Positions 54,278-64,000 of a stretch of 64,000 nucleotides of DNA are shown here, piece after piece; position 1 is the stretch's first letter, and the number at the start of each line of letters is the position of its first letter. The notes under the pieces are model-generated. The model saw only the letters and a list, made by a program, of their open reading frames with translations, was not told where the DNA came from and did not search any database. The translations under genes were made by a program, and so were the position numbers. The stretch spans positions 34,363,942 through 34,427,941 of the forward strand of contig NW_024042261.1 in assembly GCF_014851395.1 (NCBI RefSeq), read 5' to 3'. The stretch is from Micropterus salmoides (Eukaryota > Chordata > Actinopteri > Centrarchiformes > Centrarchidae).

Positions 54278-57200
54278 CTTAAAAAATTAAATACACTTTC
54301 GATTTTAGTACCTATTTAGTATCTTATCTAGATACCTCTATATCTAGAGTGGTTTTCAAAACATTTCAAATTCAGGGTCACTCTGACTACTGCCCATTCA
54401 TCAATACTATGCCTCTCCTCCCTTACCTCTGTCATTCAGGCTGTTTCTGATGGTTGCCTGTATTTGCTCTTCCTCCGTCAGCCCACCTGCATGAGATGCT
54501 GTAGGATTTGCTGTGGAATATGGTGCATACTGAGAGTATCCTGTGTATCCTCCACGAGTGCCACTGTAGCCTGAAGACACGCACATGATATTTATAAGTA
54601 TTTAAATTTAAAGAAAAAAATGTTACAAAGTTAAAGATAGTATATTCTATATCCCCTTTATTGGCAACTAATCCTGTGAAAAGACCTAAAACAAACAATG
54701 TCATAGGCTTTCAATAGGTCCAGATTTCCTTGTCCATTGTTTTTTTTTGTTTGTTTGTTTTTTTATAAAAGAATTCACACGTTTTAAATTAACTGCGTAG
54801 GCTAGTTTTTGGGTGTATCTCACACACTACAATGTGTGTGTGTTCACAGTAATGAAGGAGTGCGTTTTGGAAAACAATGGGTTTCCACAGAGGAAGAAGA
54901 TCTATCACTGTTTGGATACACAAATCAAACAATGCAGGATCAGTTAGATGTTAGATGATTTTGGTCTTTTCATGGGATTTGTTGACAATAAGAACAATCA
55001 TACAATGATCACAGACAATAAATTCCTCTGCCATCATCATTTTATTAACACACAGTGATCAAACACATGTACCATACGTCAGTCCTGTGTTGCATTTAAA
55101 CAACTTATTAAATTCTGGAAACACATTGACTTTAATTAAATACTCTAGTACCTGAAGAGCCATAGTAGGTACTGGGCTGGGAGTTATATCCGTTTGATGT
55201 CACAAACCCTGGTGAAAATACATACAAACAGACTATTAATAGTACAAAAATACTATGTAATGTACATTTAGATTTATATATAGATATGGAAATGATTTTT
55301 TACCAGGGAAACCTGTATCTTCCAACTTTTTGAAATCATAAAGTGGCCTTTTAACAGGTTACAAAAGCCTAAAGTCACAGAAACACAGTCAACATATCCA
55401 TCCATCCATCGTCAACCACTTATCCTGCGTACAGGGGGGGTGACATCGGGCGAAAGGCGGGGTACACCCTGGACAGGTCACCAGTCCATCGCAGTGCCCC
55501 ACATAGACAAACCACCACTCACACCTCAGTCAACACATATACAACCATAAACAAATACCTCAAAATACACACAAATAAAGTCAGACCTGCACACTTCTTC
55601 ATGATGGACTTCAGTGGTCCAACAGTGTAGAGCAGACCCACCAGGATACCTGCCAGGTGGCCAACAAAAGAGGTCCTGAAGAAGCAGACCACAGATTAAC
55701 TCCAAACTAATGAAACTCTGCCATCTGGTGGATGCTTTAATTCATAAAAAATCAGGTAGCATGTTTAACAGGACAACTTTATGCACTGTGTCTAACCGTG
55801 TGCTAAGTGCCAGGCTCATCAGTCAGTGGAGGGATATGGGCAAGTATATCCAAAGTTCCAGAAGTTCAGAGACGGGCCCAGAAATCGAAAAACAAATGCC
55901 GTCTGCACTTGTTTGTTCTGCACCTATCGCAATATCAGATGTGGGCCAGAGGGAAACCATTGTGTGAAGGGTCACGGCAGATTTTTACTGCCCTTCTGAA
56001 GTTTGTGTTGATTATATGGAGGTGAGCAGAGACGTTGAAGGGACAGCCATTGTCTTGAAACATGTACTGAAAACATTATGTAGATTCCTCACATTCTGGA
56101 TAGTTACAGACTGGCAATCAAATACTGAATAAATGAAAATGTAGAAACGCTCTCCATCTTTTCAGTCACTGAACAGATTCTGTTCAATGTACTAAGTACT
56201 TCAGTACTTTGATTGGCGGCTCGTGGATTACTGTAGTCCTTTTTCATGTGCTGTTTCCTAAAGAAGGTGAAAAACATCTTCTTGATGTTTTTCAAATTCA
56301 GCTGCAGACCCAACCTCTGATCTATAAAATCTAATGCTATCAGGGCTTAAGCTGGTCTTTATTCAAAAGGTTGAAATCAGCTTTGCTGGCCCATTTCTGC
56401 TTCACTTGATTAAATGTTTGGGGAGATGAACAGTTTTTGCACAAGTTGTGGAGAGTGACGACTGTAGTGGTGTATACAACAGGCTTGTCATACTACAACA
56501 AATATCTAAAGATCAACTTAAAATGGTGTGAACTGGTCCTTTAACCATGGGTTATCCCATTGAAAAAATCCCATTGATGCTACGTGCATCAAGAGTGTTC
56601 ACACTGGTATCTTTACAGTATGTCTGGCTAGCAAAACCTCAGCCCCAACAAAACGTAGCAAAATGTTTATTTAAACGGAAACGTTGTGTTGGTGCCCCTG
56701 TTGTGTCAGGTAAGAGTTGCAATTATGATAGCTGAGAAGGCCCTTGATTTTAACCCACAGCAGTTACCTCAAAGCCTGTTGTACTCTGTATCTCTAAAAA
56801 ATCCGTAGCAAAAGTAATTTCTGATAACTCACCCAGGCGATGTCATGTGGATCAGTACGAGTTCCGCCCAGCTAGCATAGCGGTTAGACACAGGGAAACC
56901 CATCACATAGGTCACATCCCCAGGGTGGTAATGATTACTGAGCACCTTCAGAGCAAACAAGACACCTAGAAACACAGTCATATTAAGATAAATAAAAAGG
57001 GGAATAGGGAATGTCATCAAGGTGGGACTATAGTTTAAAAAATTACGGTAGGCCGTGTGTTGTGAGGAGATATGCTATATGGGTTGATACACTGCAATGT
57101 AATATCACTTTGCTACCTTCCCTGAAGAAAAAGCAACACAAAGTGGATCACAAAAAACCCAAACAAATATTAATAAGCACATGAATGTATCGAAGATGAC

Positions 57201-58251
57201 GGGGTGCAACAAGGATTAGAGAAAACAGAACAATGGGTTAGGGTTACAAAAAAAAGCAATTTTTGAAATCAATAATACTATATGTTAATACTTTGGGAGT
57301 TTCGTAGATTTGTCTTTACCTGAGAAGCCAACAGCACAGGCCATGCTGTAGGATTGGTCCTGGGTGAGCTCTGTTAACACTGCCTCCAACACCAGATAGA
57401 CCAATCCGGTGAGCAGAGAGAAGACTGAAAGCAGGTAGACGAACCAGGCTCCGCCCAGCCGTCGCTCCAGCCTGATACCTTTCCAAAGGAAGGACACCAT
57501 GTTGAAGTAGAGATGCCAGTCATCCACATGGTGTAGCGGGGACAGCAGAAGGCGGCGCCAGTCTTTAAACCAGTATGCCTGCTGGACACTCACACAGGCC
57601 TAAGGATTGTATACAAAGTACTTTTCACATTAGTACTAATAATATCAACTTAATATAGTACAAGGAAAGGGTGCATGTGTAACTCCAAGATGGTCCAAGT
57701 GCTGACTGGAGCAGTGAGTAAAACACGTATGATTTTATTTTCTAGCATCAGCTACAATTTACTATGATAAATTAAAGTAAAGAAAAGTAGCACATTGTCA
57801 CATTAGCTAAGGTTGAAGCAACAAATCAAAATTTTTGATTATTAAATGACTTTAACCATCATGTGATTATCAAAATTGTTTTTTTACGTTGAGAATCTAA
57901 ACAATAGATGGGTAATCGCTACACTTAAGAGTTTGGAGGGTAGTCTGTAGGACTTTTTCTCTTTCTCACTTTCATTTCTCTAATTTGTTAAAATGCAACA
58001 AAAATAAACAAATACATTGTGACCATTTTCTATATGTTTGTAGAATTGTCTAAATAATAAACTCTGTTTCTATTATAAGTGTTGTAGTAGTGCATTACCT
58101 GCAACAGTGGGGCTGCTGGAAACAGGTAAAGGTACACATTGAGTCCCAGGACAGCCAGGGTGACTGGGGGGATGTTGTCCAGACCGAGCTGGAACAGCTG
58201 GGAACCCAGGAGCAGCAGGCCCAGGTGTGATCCCCTCTGTCGGTTCCGCAT
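54171..58251 (-). CDS. rhbdd1: rhbdd1, rhomboid intramembrane protease RHBDL4 (complete, 7 coding exons)
   Basis: An ER-resident rhomboid serine protease that cleaves unstable or ubiquitinated membrane proteins and takes part in ER-associated degradation with p97/VCP. Exons: 58251-58099, 57599-57320, 56965-56833, 55675-55587, 55208-55152, 54570-54427 and 54277-54171, total 963 nt, 320 aa (human 315), with all phases closing. Six-helix rhomboid core in exons 1-4: NIPPVTLAVLGLNVYL (TM1), HHVDDWHLYFNMVSFLWKGI, catalytic GFSG with Ser144 and GHLAG with His195, at the same numbers as human. Exons 5-6 are Gly/Tyr/Ser-rich. The C-terminal tail has a weak ubiquitin-interacting motif (LTEEEQIQATIRNSL) and a p97-binding-like basic end (EEIRQRRLMRFDS). 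The next gene upstream is not in view. Confidence 0.94.
54427..54570 (-). CDS. rhbdd1: rhbdd1 coding exon 6 (degenerate UIM)
   Basis: Acceptor GTGTCTTCAG; donor AGAG|GTAAGG. Encodes YSGTRGGYTGYSQYAPYST and HAGGLTEEEQIQATIRNSLN. The latter aligns with the ubiquitin-interacting motif of mammalian RHBDD1 but has Thr at the position of the usual Ala. 144 nt. Confidence 0.9.
55152..55208 (-). CDS. rhbdd1: rhbdd1 coding exon 5
   Basis: Short 57-nt exon between TTTTCACCAG and TCAG|GTACTA. Encodes GFVTSNGYNSQPSTYYGSS, matching the Gly/Ser/Tyr-rich linker after the last membrane helix. Confidence 0.85.
55397..55530. repeat. teleost 'CCATCCATC' dispersed repeat in rhbdd1 intron 4
   Basis: TCCATCCATCGTCAACCACT, then AGGCGGGGTACACCCTGGAC and AGGTCACCAGTCCATCGCAG; same family as 53516-53712. 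Confidence 0.65.
55587..55675 (-). CDS. rhbdd1: rhbdd1 coding exon 4 (catalytic His)
   Basis: Acceptor CTTCTTCAG; donor GCAG|GTCTGA. Encodes TSFVGHLAGILVGLLYTVGP and LKSIMKKCA; His195 completes the Ser-His dyad. 89 nt. Confidence 0.93.
55676..56832. other. rhbdd1 intron 3, no other gene seen
   Basis: 1.2-kb intron with no recognised repeat or coding signal. Confidence 0.55.
56833..56965 (-). CDS. rhbdd1: rhbdd1 coding exon 3
   Basis: Acceptor TGTTTCTAG; donor CCTGG|GTGAGT. Encodes VLFALKVLSNHYHPGDVTYV, MGFPVSNRYASWAELVLIHM and TSPG. 133 nt. Confidence 0.93.
57320..57599 (-). CDS. rhbdd1: rhbdd1 coding exon 2 (catalytic Ser)
   Basis: Acceptor CAATCCTTAG; donor TCTCAG|GTAAAG. Encodes ACVSVQQAYWFKDWRRLLLS, PLHHVDDWHLYFNMVSFLWK, GIRLERRLGGAWFVYLL, and ends CAVGFSG, where Ser144 is the nucleophile. 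280 nt. Confidence 0.93.
58099..58251 (-). CDS. rhbdd1: rhbdd1 coding exon 1
   Basis: The acceptor CTCTTTCCAG ends at 58265, with 13 bases of 5' UTR before ATG 58251, so a non-coding exon lies upstream. It encodes MRNRQRGSHLGLLLLGSQLF, NIPPVTLAVLGLN and ends PLLQ|GTAATG. 153 nt, phase 0. Confidence 0.92.
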
Positions 58252-58687
58252 ACTGAAAATAGCCTGGAAAGAGACAACTGTGAGATTATTTTCAGTATTT
58301 TCTGCTTTACCAGGAAATTTACACTTGGAAGAAGTTAATATGTCCTCTGATCACCGGCCTCACTTTTTTCAAAAAAGAGATTTCTGGGTGCTCCAAGATC
58401 AAGGCTGAAAACTAAAGGTGGTTGTGCTTTTGCCGTTTTTGCTCCTCCACTCTACAAACTCAGACAAATCAGGGCCAATCTTTAAAATCATCTTAAAACC
58501 TACTTGTTATCTGTAGAGTTTTTACTATACTATGTGGTTTACTCTTTTTATTTTTATATATTGTCCCCTCAGTTTAATTCACTCTTCTGTTTTCTTCCTC
58601 CTGCAAAGCATCTTTAATGTCTATTGTATAAAAAAAAGCCAATGTTACATGAATAAAGTGTGGCTGCATGAGTCAGATTCAATAGAG

Positions 58688-58943
58688 CCGTGGTTCTCAA
58701 ACCTTTTCACATAAAAGACCCCTAAACTAACACAAATTAGACCACAGACATTCATCTGATAGGATTTTACCTTTTAGATGTTTTATTACAGAAAGTGAAT
58801 GAAACCCATGACCAAAATAGTCATATATCCTGCCATTGTGTTACTTATGGATGGATATATAGTGAAAATAAATGATTCACGTTTTTGCTGAAACCCATTC
58901 AAGGACCACAGGGGATCTCCGGACCCCACTATGAGAACCACTG
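58688..58943. mobile_element. hAT-Charlie-like MITE upstream of rhbdd1 coding exon 1
   Basis: Left end CCGTGGTTCTCAAACC and right end (inverted) CAGTGGTTCTCATAGTGG match the CAGTGGTTCTCAA-type termini of hAT-Charlie elements. The flanks CAATAGAG and ACTTAGAG agree in their last five bases, a decayed 8-bp target duplication. It lies in the rhbdd1 5' UTR intron. Confidence 0.65.
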
Positions 58944-59372
58944 ACTTAGAGAACATGCGTGCCCATAAATAGTAGTAAACAAACAATAGTAATAAAGAAT
59001 TAGCAACAGCCCACATGAACTCTCAGATGTTTTGTGTTCTGCCCATAGACTGTATATAAAAGGTTCTGCCTAATGGTTTAACGTAAGATTAAAAGAAAAT
59101 GTGTGTGAGCTCACCCTGTATATATTTGGATGTTTGCTCCTGGTGATTTAATTTAAAGGAGCAGCTACAGGCCTTTTCTGTAGATAAGAAACATTAGGAA
59201 GGCCTATCTAGATTCTAGTAGAACAAGAGTTTTCACTGAGCAAAAGTAGCTATCGACAGTCAACAGCATAACAACAAAGTTTATGTTTTTGGCGTTTCAC
59301 CAAATTTTGATAATAACAACTATCCCCCCAGTTAAATGTATCCAGAGCATCGGTGACTTAAACAAAACTTAC

Positions 59373-59655
59373 TATCAGTTCAGTCGGTTGTCGGGAAGCT
59401 TCAGACCACTTCCTGCTGCTGTGGTGCCTCGGCTAATGCTAATGCTAACGTTAGTGTTAGTTGAGTGTTAGTACGTCGAGTAGACTGATTGAAATGTTGC
59501 TTATATCCATCTCAGTCACACGTCAGCAAAGTGTATTTCTCGATATTTCATCATTTTCTAGCAGGTACTAGTGAATACGAGGCAACAGTTAGTGGCGTTT
59601 GAGTCAGCTGTCACGTGACAATAATAAATCTACGTAGACTGCGCAAGCGCAGTAC
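59373..59655 (-). promoter_or_regulatory. rhbdd1: likely rhbdd1 promoter and non-coding first exon
   Basis: On the minus strand a strong donor GTAAGT (59372-59367) follows ACTGATA and would splice to the acceptor at 58265, giving a non-coding exon ending at 59373. Just upstream are a perfect GTCACGTGAC E-box (59610-59619) and a palindromic NRF1-type site TGCGCAAGCGCA (59640-59651). Such sites are typical of TATA-less housekeeping promoters. The transcription start is inferred, not seen. Confidence 0.5.
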
Positions 59656-59727
59656 AGATCTATTTCTTTGAGGTTGTTATCATCTTCGCTCCAGAGCCGT
59701 TAAATAACCGTTAAATAACGTCTGTTT

Positions 59728-60526
59728 CAGGGACGTGCACAGGAATTTTGAAGGGCAGTTGCTCTGACCTGAAAAAAGGCACCCCCCCCCCCCCCCAAAA
59801 AAACAAACAAAAAAAAAAACATGGGCTACATGAAGGACTGAGAAAAAAACATTTTTTTATTAAAAAATATACAAAAAGTAAAAACACTTAAATACAGCAC
59901 TCAATAACCTAAACTACTATTAATAACAAAACAGAAAAACATGACTCGAGTCATGAAAAAAGAGTTCCTTATATTATTGTTTATTGTTTTTTTAATCATT
60001 ATTATTATTATTTTTTTCCTTTTTTTTTTTTATTTGAAAATAAATAATCTAGATTGAATTGACAGATGGGGAAAACTCGCTTCTAATAAAATATTAAATA
60101 AAAAAACGCTTCGATTTCGGAAAAAATACAATCCTTTTTTAACCTTTTGGCTTCCCGTACATTCAGTTGCGCTTCTAGCTCGTATTCACTTCTGTTGGTA
60201 CGTATCACGTATGGTAACTGGGCAAAACTACGCATGATTTGTTGTAGTATGATTGCATAAAGGAAGGAAACAGGAATTCCGGTAGGGAACAGAATCGACT
60301 GACGTGCAGGCAGCGCTGCAGCAGTGCAGCCACTTAAACAGAGTTTGCCCTTCCCCTACTGACTTTCACTTTCGGTGCCCGAATGGAAGTGAATGAGGCT
60401 TTGCGATCGCGATTATTTTTTTATTTTATTTTCTCGGAAGGGCGAGTCGGAAGGGCAACTTGAGTCAGGAAAGGCAAACGGGCAGTTGCCCGGGCAACCA
60501 GAGCAACCCCCCTGTGCACGTCCCTG
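59728..60526 (+). mobile_element. non-autonomous hAT-like DNA transposon, copy 2
   Basis: Same element and orientation as 9587-10393: same 16-bp terminal inverted repeat CAGGGACGTGCACAGG and flanked by a perfect 8-bp duplication GTCTGTTT (59720-59727 and 60527-60534). It is 8 bases shorter than copy 1. The differences I noticed are mostly homopolymer length changes, plus single substitutions such as GCTATATG/GCTACATG. The palindrome CATGACTCGAGTCATG is kept (59940-59955). It sits about 75 bases upstream of the likely rhbdd1 promoter. Confidence 0.9.
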
Positions 60527-60534
60527 GTCTGTTT

Positions 60535-63100
60535 ACCGGCTAAAACCTTTGTCACCATTTCCAAACATAAACGCCTGTCTCTACTTTATGATTTTTCCTC
60601 CAATATTATTTTATTAATGTAAACCAAACGCTACTTCATACACAAGTGCCAGAACAAACTGGACCAGAGGCTACAGTATAGGAATGTAAATTTTATTTGT
60701 TACATCAAAACAAAAGAAGAAACACAATTCAGGACTAGACTGCATTACCAGGGAAACTGATGTAGAATCGAGCACCGACAAATTATAACCAAACTGATAG
60801 ACAAATAAGGAAATAACCCACACGCTCAAACCAATTAAACCAAATACTATGGAAAAACACTCTCTGCATGCTGCACACTAATTACACAAAACACCCATGC
60901 AAAATGGTTACTCTGTCTTTCAGTTTCCCCCTTTAACACAGCCAGAAACGCAAAATATGGCCCATTCAAGGATCTAGTGTGAGCAAAATAAAACTAACCA
61001 GTGGGAAAAAACAGTGGTTGGCTCTCCTAATAACTTCTATTTGAAACAAGACAAACAAAAACACAGTAAGATACAAAAACACTTTAAAAGAAACATTTCA
61101 CGAAACATAAGCAAATGTAACAATTATCATACCTTGCTTGACTTAGAAACACATTCCCTCCCGCCGTTGAAGGCATGCAGGTGACTGGGATCTATATTTT
61201 CAAATGTTCCTGTTACATTCATATTAAAAAAAGGCTAAAATCTTGTTTAAAACCATCTTACACATACCTGTGCTTTAGCTGATGTGTTTAAACAATCACT
61301 CCAAGCTTTGGACCCTCACCACCACGAAGTCTAATAAATAACAGGTTTTTAACAATTCTTCAACGTATCTTATCACATTAAGTTATTATTTTAAACCCCA
61401 ACATGTAATATGCTAATGTTACAAAATGATAAACAGAAAGAGAATTTTTTTTTTTTTTTGGTTTACATTGAAATTTTGTATTGGAAATGTTTGTTTTATT
61501 CGTTATTAGTGTGGTGTTGTATCTGTTTTTACAACATAGTTGGAACTGACGATAACAGTGCTGTTATCAGTGCAATCCTTAGAAATTTTAACATTACAAA
61601 AATAAAAACACAATATCAATAAAGAGTTTCAATATCGGTTTTCCAGTTTGGAGATCTTTTCTTTGTCGTCTTGTTTTTTATACTAAATCTTTATTCAAAA
61701 TCAGGATATACAGCAGGTAAACACCTTGTGTACATCAATTGAGTCTACAGATAAATCACAAATAAGCTAGCGAGGTCGAGGGGTTTTCAAAAAGAAAATA
61801 TAATCTAAAAAAAGGCAAAAGAAAAAAAATCTTGTAAAGCTTACAGAGCTTATGATTTAACAGCTTTTTTGTTTGTAAACTCAGATACTGAATGAATATA
61901 TAGCTTAATGTTAGCAGCAAGCTCCAGAAAGCTTGGCTTCCCACTACAATGCAAATTCAGGGTACCGGTCTGGAAATGAGACTGTCAACATGTTTTCACC
62001 AGGTTTCCAAATAGAATTAATGTATTTTAAATGTATTTGTTATTTTTGTTTTTTCTAATTTATAACTGCTAAATGTAATGGTCTTGATTGTTAATCTTGT
62101 TATGTCCTCCAATTCAAATGTAAACTTTTTAGATTTTTGTTGCAAACTGCTTTGGCAACATGAAACAGTCATGCCAATAAAGCACACTGTACTGAACTGA
62201 ACTGAATGTTTACTGTTTTTTTTTGTTTTATTTTTTTAACACACACACACTTTTACTGTTATTTATTTTATTTATTTAATGAACCATATGAATTGAATGA
62301 CAACACACATGCCATCCATCCATCCATCCATCCATTGCCAACCGCTTATCCTGCGTACAGGATAACACACATGCTTACTGTTTTATTTATTTATTTTTAT
62401 ATTATTATTATTATTGTTGTTGTTGTTCTTTTGTAATTTATTTGTTGCTTTAAAAATATTGTTGTTTTACATTCATGCAAATAAAGCTGAATTGAAATGA
62501 ATTGAATGCTATCTGCCCTCCCGCGACCCTGTACGCAGGATGAGCGGTTGACGATGGATGGGTGGATGATTATCTGCTCTGCAGTGGTCACAATGAGGAA
62601 CTACATCATGTCAAAGTTAATTATAATAACACAATAGTTGTACTTCCTGTTAAAAGTTTCAAAATAAATCTTGTGGCAAAAAAGTACAATCGAAATGAAT
62701 GACACATTATAGTGTAGCCTAAATATGACATTTAAAAAAAAAGTATTTTAAGATTTACACCCAGTCAACTGAAAGAGTCATGAAATCATTTACGTCATAG
62801 GACTGACTTTTACTTTTATCACATGCCATTTGTTTGACTATAAACCATTCAGGGTCTCAAATGAATACGTTACTGTCTTGATTTGACTGAAGCCTGTTGG
62901 GTCAGACCTCTTTGAATAATAGTCTTTGGTATCAATTACGAACACGTTCGCCATGTGTACCACTCTCCCAATGAATTATTTAGGAACACACAACACCGAC
63001 ACCGGGATCACTTTTCTCTTTTCAGAAACTTGAGCTTCAGTCAACTGACTCCAGCAGTTCCGGATTTATTCACAGAAAACATGTGTTTTGTACAGTTATT
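60535..63100. other. intergenic region upstream of rhbdd1, no gene seen
   Basis: A+T-rich, with a (CCAT)n start of a dispersed repeat at 62312-62360 and an inverted piece of the same repeat at 62515-62562. Tails resembling TGCCAATAAAGC (62172) and ATGCAAATAAAGCTGAATTG (62474-62493) look like ends of LINE or SINE copies. Confidence 0.45.
62312..62562. repeat. two inverted fragments of the 'CCATCCATC' repeat
   Basis: CATCCATCCATCCATTGCCA and CCGCTTATCCTGCGTACAGG on + (62312-62360) face GTACGCAGGATGAGCGGTTG, ACGATGGATGG (62529-62560) in inverted orientation. Confidence 0.6.
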
Positions 63101-63159
63101 GTTCCTCTCTGCTCCTCTCACGCCTCCAATGACCGTGAGCCGGAGCTGGTGGAGAGGCT

Positions 63160-63173
63160 GTTTCTATAGTAAC
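63160..63173. promoter_or_regulatory. candidate RFX X-box
   Basis: GTTTCTATAGTAAC matches the 14-base X-box consensus RYYNYYATRRNRAC at every position. A CCAAT box lies 35 bases upstream (about 63126-63130) in a locally CpG-richer stretch (63110-63250). It might belong to the promoter of a gene beyond the window edge. No coding exon was recognised nearby. Confidence 0.35.
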
Positions 63174-64000
63174 AGCGGAAGAGAGATACACGCGAGAATA
63201 TTTCGTCAAATCAGCGAGTCACAAATAGATTATTACCGGAAACGGATGGGTCCTTTTTCAAAATAAAAACACATGATTGGCAATTACTATTAAATACATG
63301 AAATAATTACTATCGTTGTTTCAGTAAATAATGCAGCTCTATCTGTAGCGGCGTGGCATATATGTCATGGTGCCCGTCGACAGGACTTAATTTTGAAAGT
63401 GGAAATTAATTATCACTTTAATTTTGTCACTTAAAGCAAAAAAATGCTTATTTGGAACATTGGGAGGAAGAGGCAAAAAAACAAACAACACAAACTAGAT
63501 TGTTATCTGGTCCTAAACAGAGATTATCAAATGTCTGAATATCTTTCTACTGCAGAGATATCAAGCAGAGGCAACTTCTTACCAAGTACAGACTCACTGA
63601 CCCACACAATTGAAAAGGGGAGATATAAAAAGTCCTGGTTACAGAATACAGAGTAGCCTGTATGTGAGCATTTTATGGCATGTGAGACATAGACACATTT
63701 TCTCTAGAAATGTGATAAAAAGAGAAGCATATAATAGTAATATTTTGAAAAATTCCTTCTATTAATAACATACCTGATTTCAAATAACTTGAAATAAAAA
63801 TAAATTAAGAATAACTCTATGAGAAGGACACAAGGCAAACCTCGCTGTCAAGTACAATTCCTGTTTGTAGTTTAGGTGTATCTGTAGTTGTTATTTTTGT
63901 TTTTGGAAATTATAACTGCTAAATTGAATGGCCTTGATAGCATTAATTCGTCTTATGTCATATTGAGATGTAAACTTTTTGGTTTTGCTGCAAACGGCTT
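63174..64000. other. intergenic end of window, no gene seen
   Basis: No recognised exon; A+T-rich. The end (63880-64000; TAACTGCTAAATTGAATGGC) resembles the stretch at 62060-62160, so both are probably copies of one dispersed repeat. Confidence 0.4.

Noticed and set aside
62955..63266. 103-codon open frame near the right edge
   Set aside because: No family recognised and no clear start context; could overlap a promoter region, so left unannotated as a gene.
1..64000. CRISPR arrays, bacterial operons, rRNA or free-standing tRNA genes
   Set aside because: None seen; the only tRNA-like sequence is the SINE head at 20654, and the periodic repeats are microsatellites.

Overview
The window is vertebrate nuclear DNA, most likely from a ray-finned (probably percomorph) fish. 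Genes are split into short exons with GT-AG introns. The predicted proteins match vertebrate families over their full length. The intergenic DNA carries fish-type repeats: a tRNA-derived SINE, Tc1-like, hAT-like and BEL/Pao elements, and a widespread 'CCATCCATC...' repeat. No rRNA, free-standing tRNA gene or CRISPR array was seen.

Three host genes are supported. (1) The last two coding exons of caln1 (calneuron-1, a membrane-anchored neuronal Ca2+ sensor) lie on + at 2800-2956 and 8187-8314. (2) A complete galnt17 gene (a Golgi polypeptide GalNAc-transferase family member) lies on - from 32685 to 15984 in 11 coding exons. Every intron phase closes, giving about 599 codons, only if one base missing from a C-run in exon 2 (30660-30663) is allowed for. 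Intron 5 has a GC donor. (3) A complete rhbdd1 gene (rhomboid protease RHBDL4) lies on - from 58251 to 54171 in 7 coding exons, 320 aa, with catalytic Ser144 and His195. caln1 and galnt17 are tail to tail, as in mammals. rhbdd1 next to galnt17 is not the human arrangement.

Layout: 1-8.3 kb caln1 introns and exons; 8.3-16 kb intergenic, with hAT-like element copy 1 at 9587-10393; 16-32.7 kb galnt17, with a SINE, a Tc1-like MITE and a probable solo LTR in its introns; 32.7-37.6 kb galnt17 upstream region with a decayed non-LTR retrotransposon; 37.6-42.1 kb a broken BEL/Pao element interrupted by a truncated Tc1-like transposon; 44,061-51,565 a young, structurally complete BEL/Pao retrotransposon with identical 651-bp LTRs and TTACC target duplications; 54.2-58.3 kb rhbdd1; 59.4-59.7 kb its likely promoter; 59,728-60,526 hAT-like element copy 2; 60.5-64 kb intergenic repeats and a possible distal promoter.

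I found no clear novel multi-gene system. The observations most worth checking are the exact architecture and broken reading frame of the young BEL/Pao element, the matched pair of hAT-like elements, the galnt17 frame break and GC donor beside a probable solo LTR, and several long hairpins.
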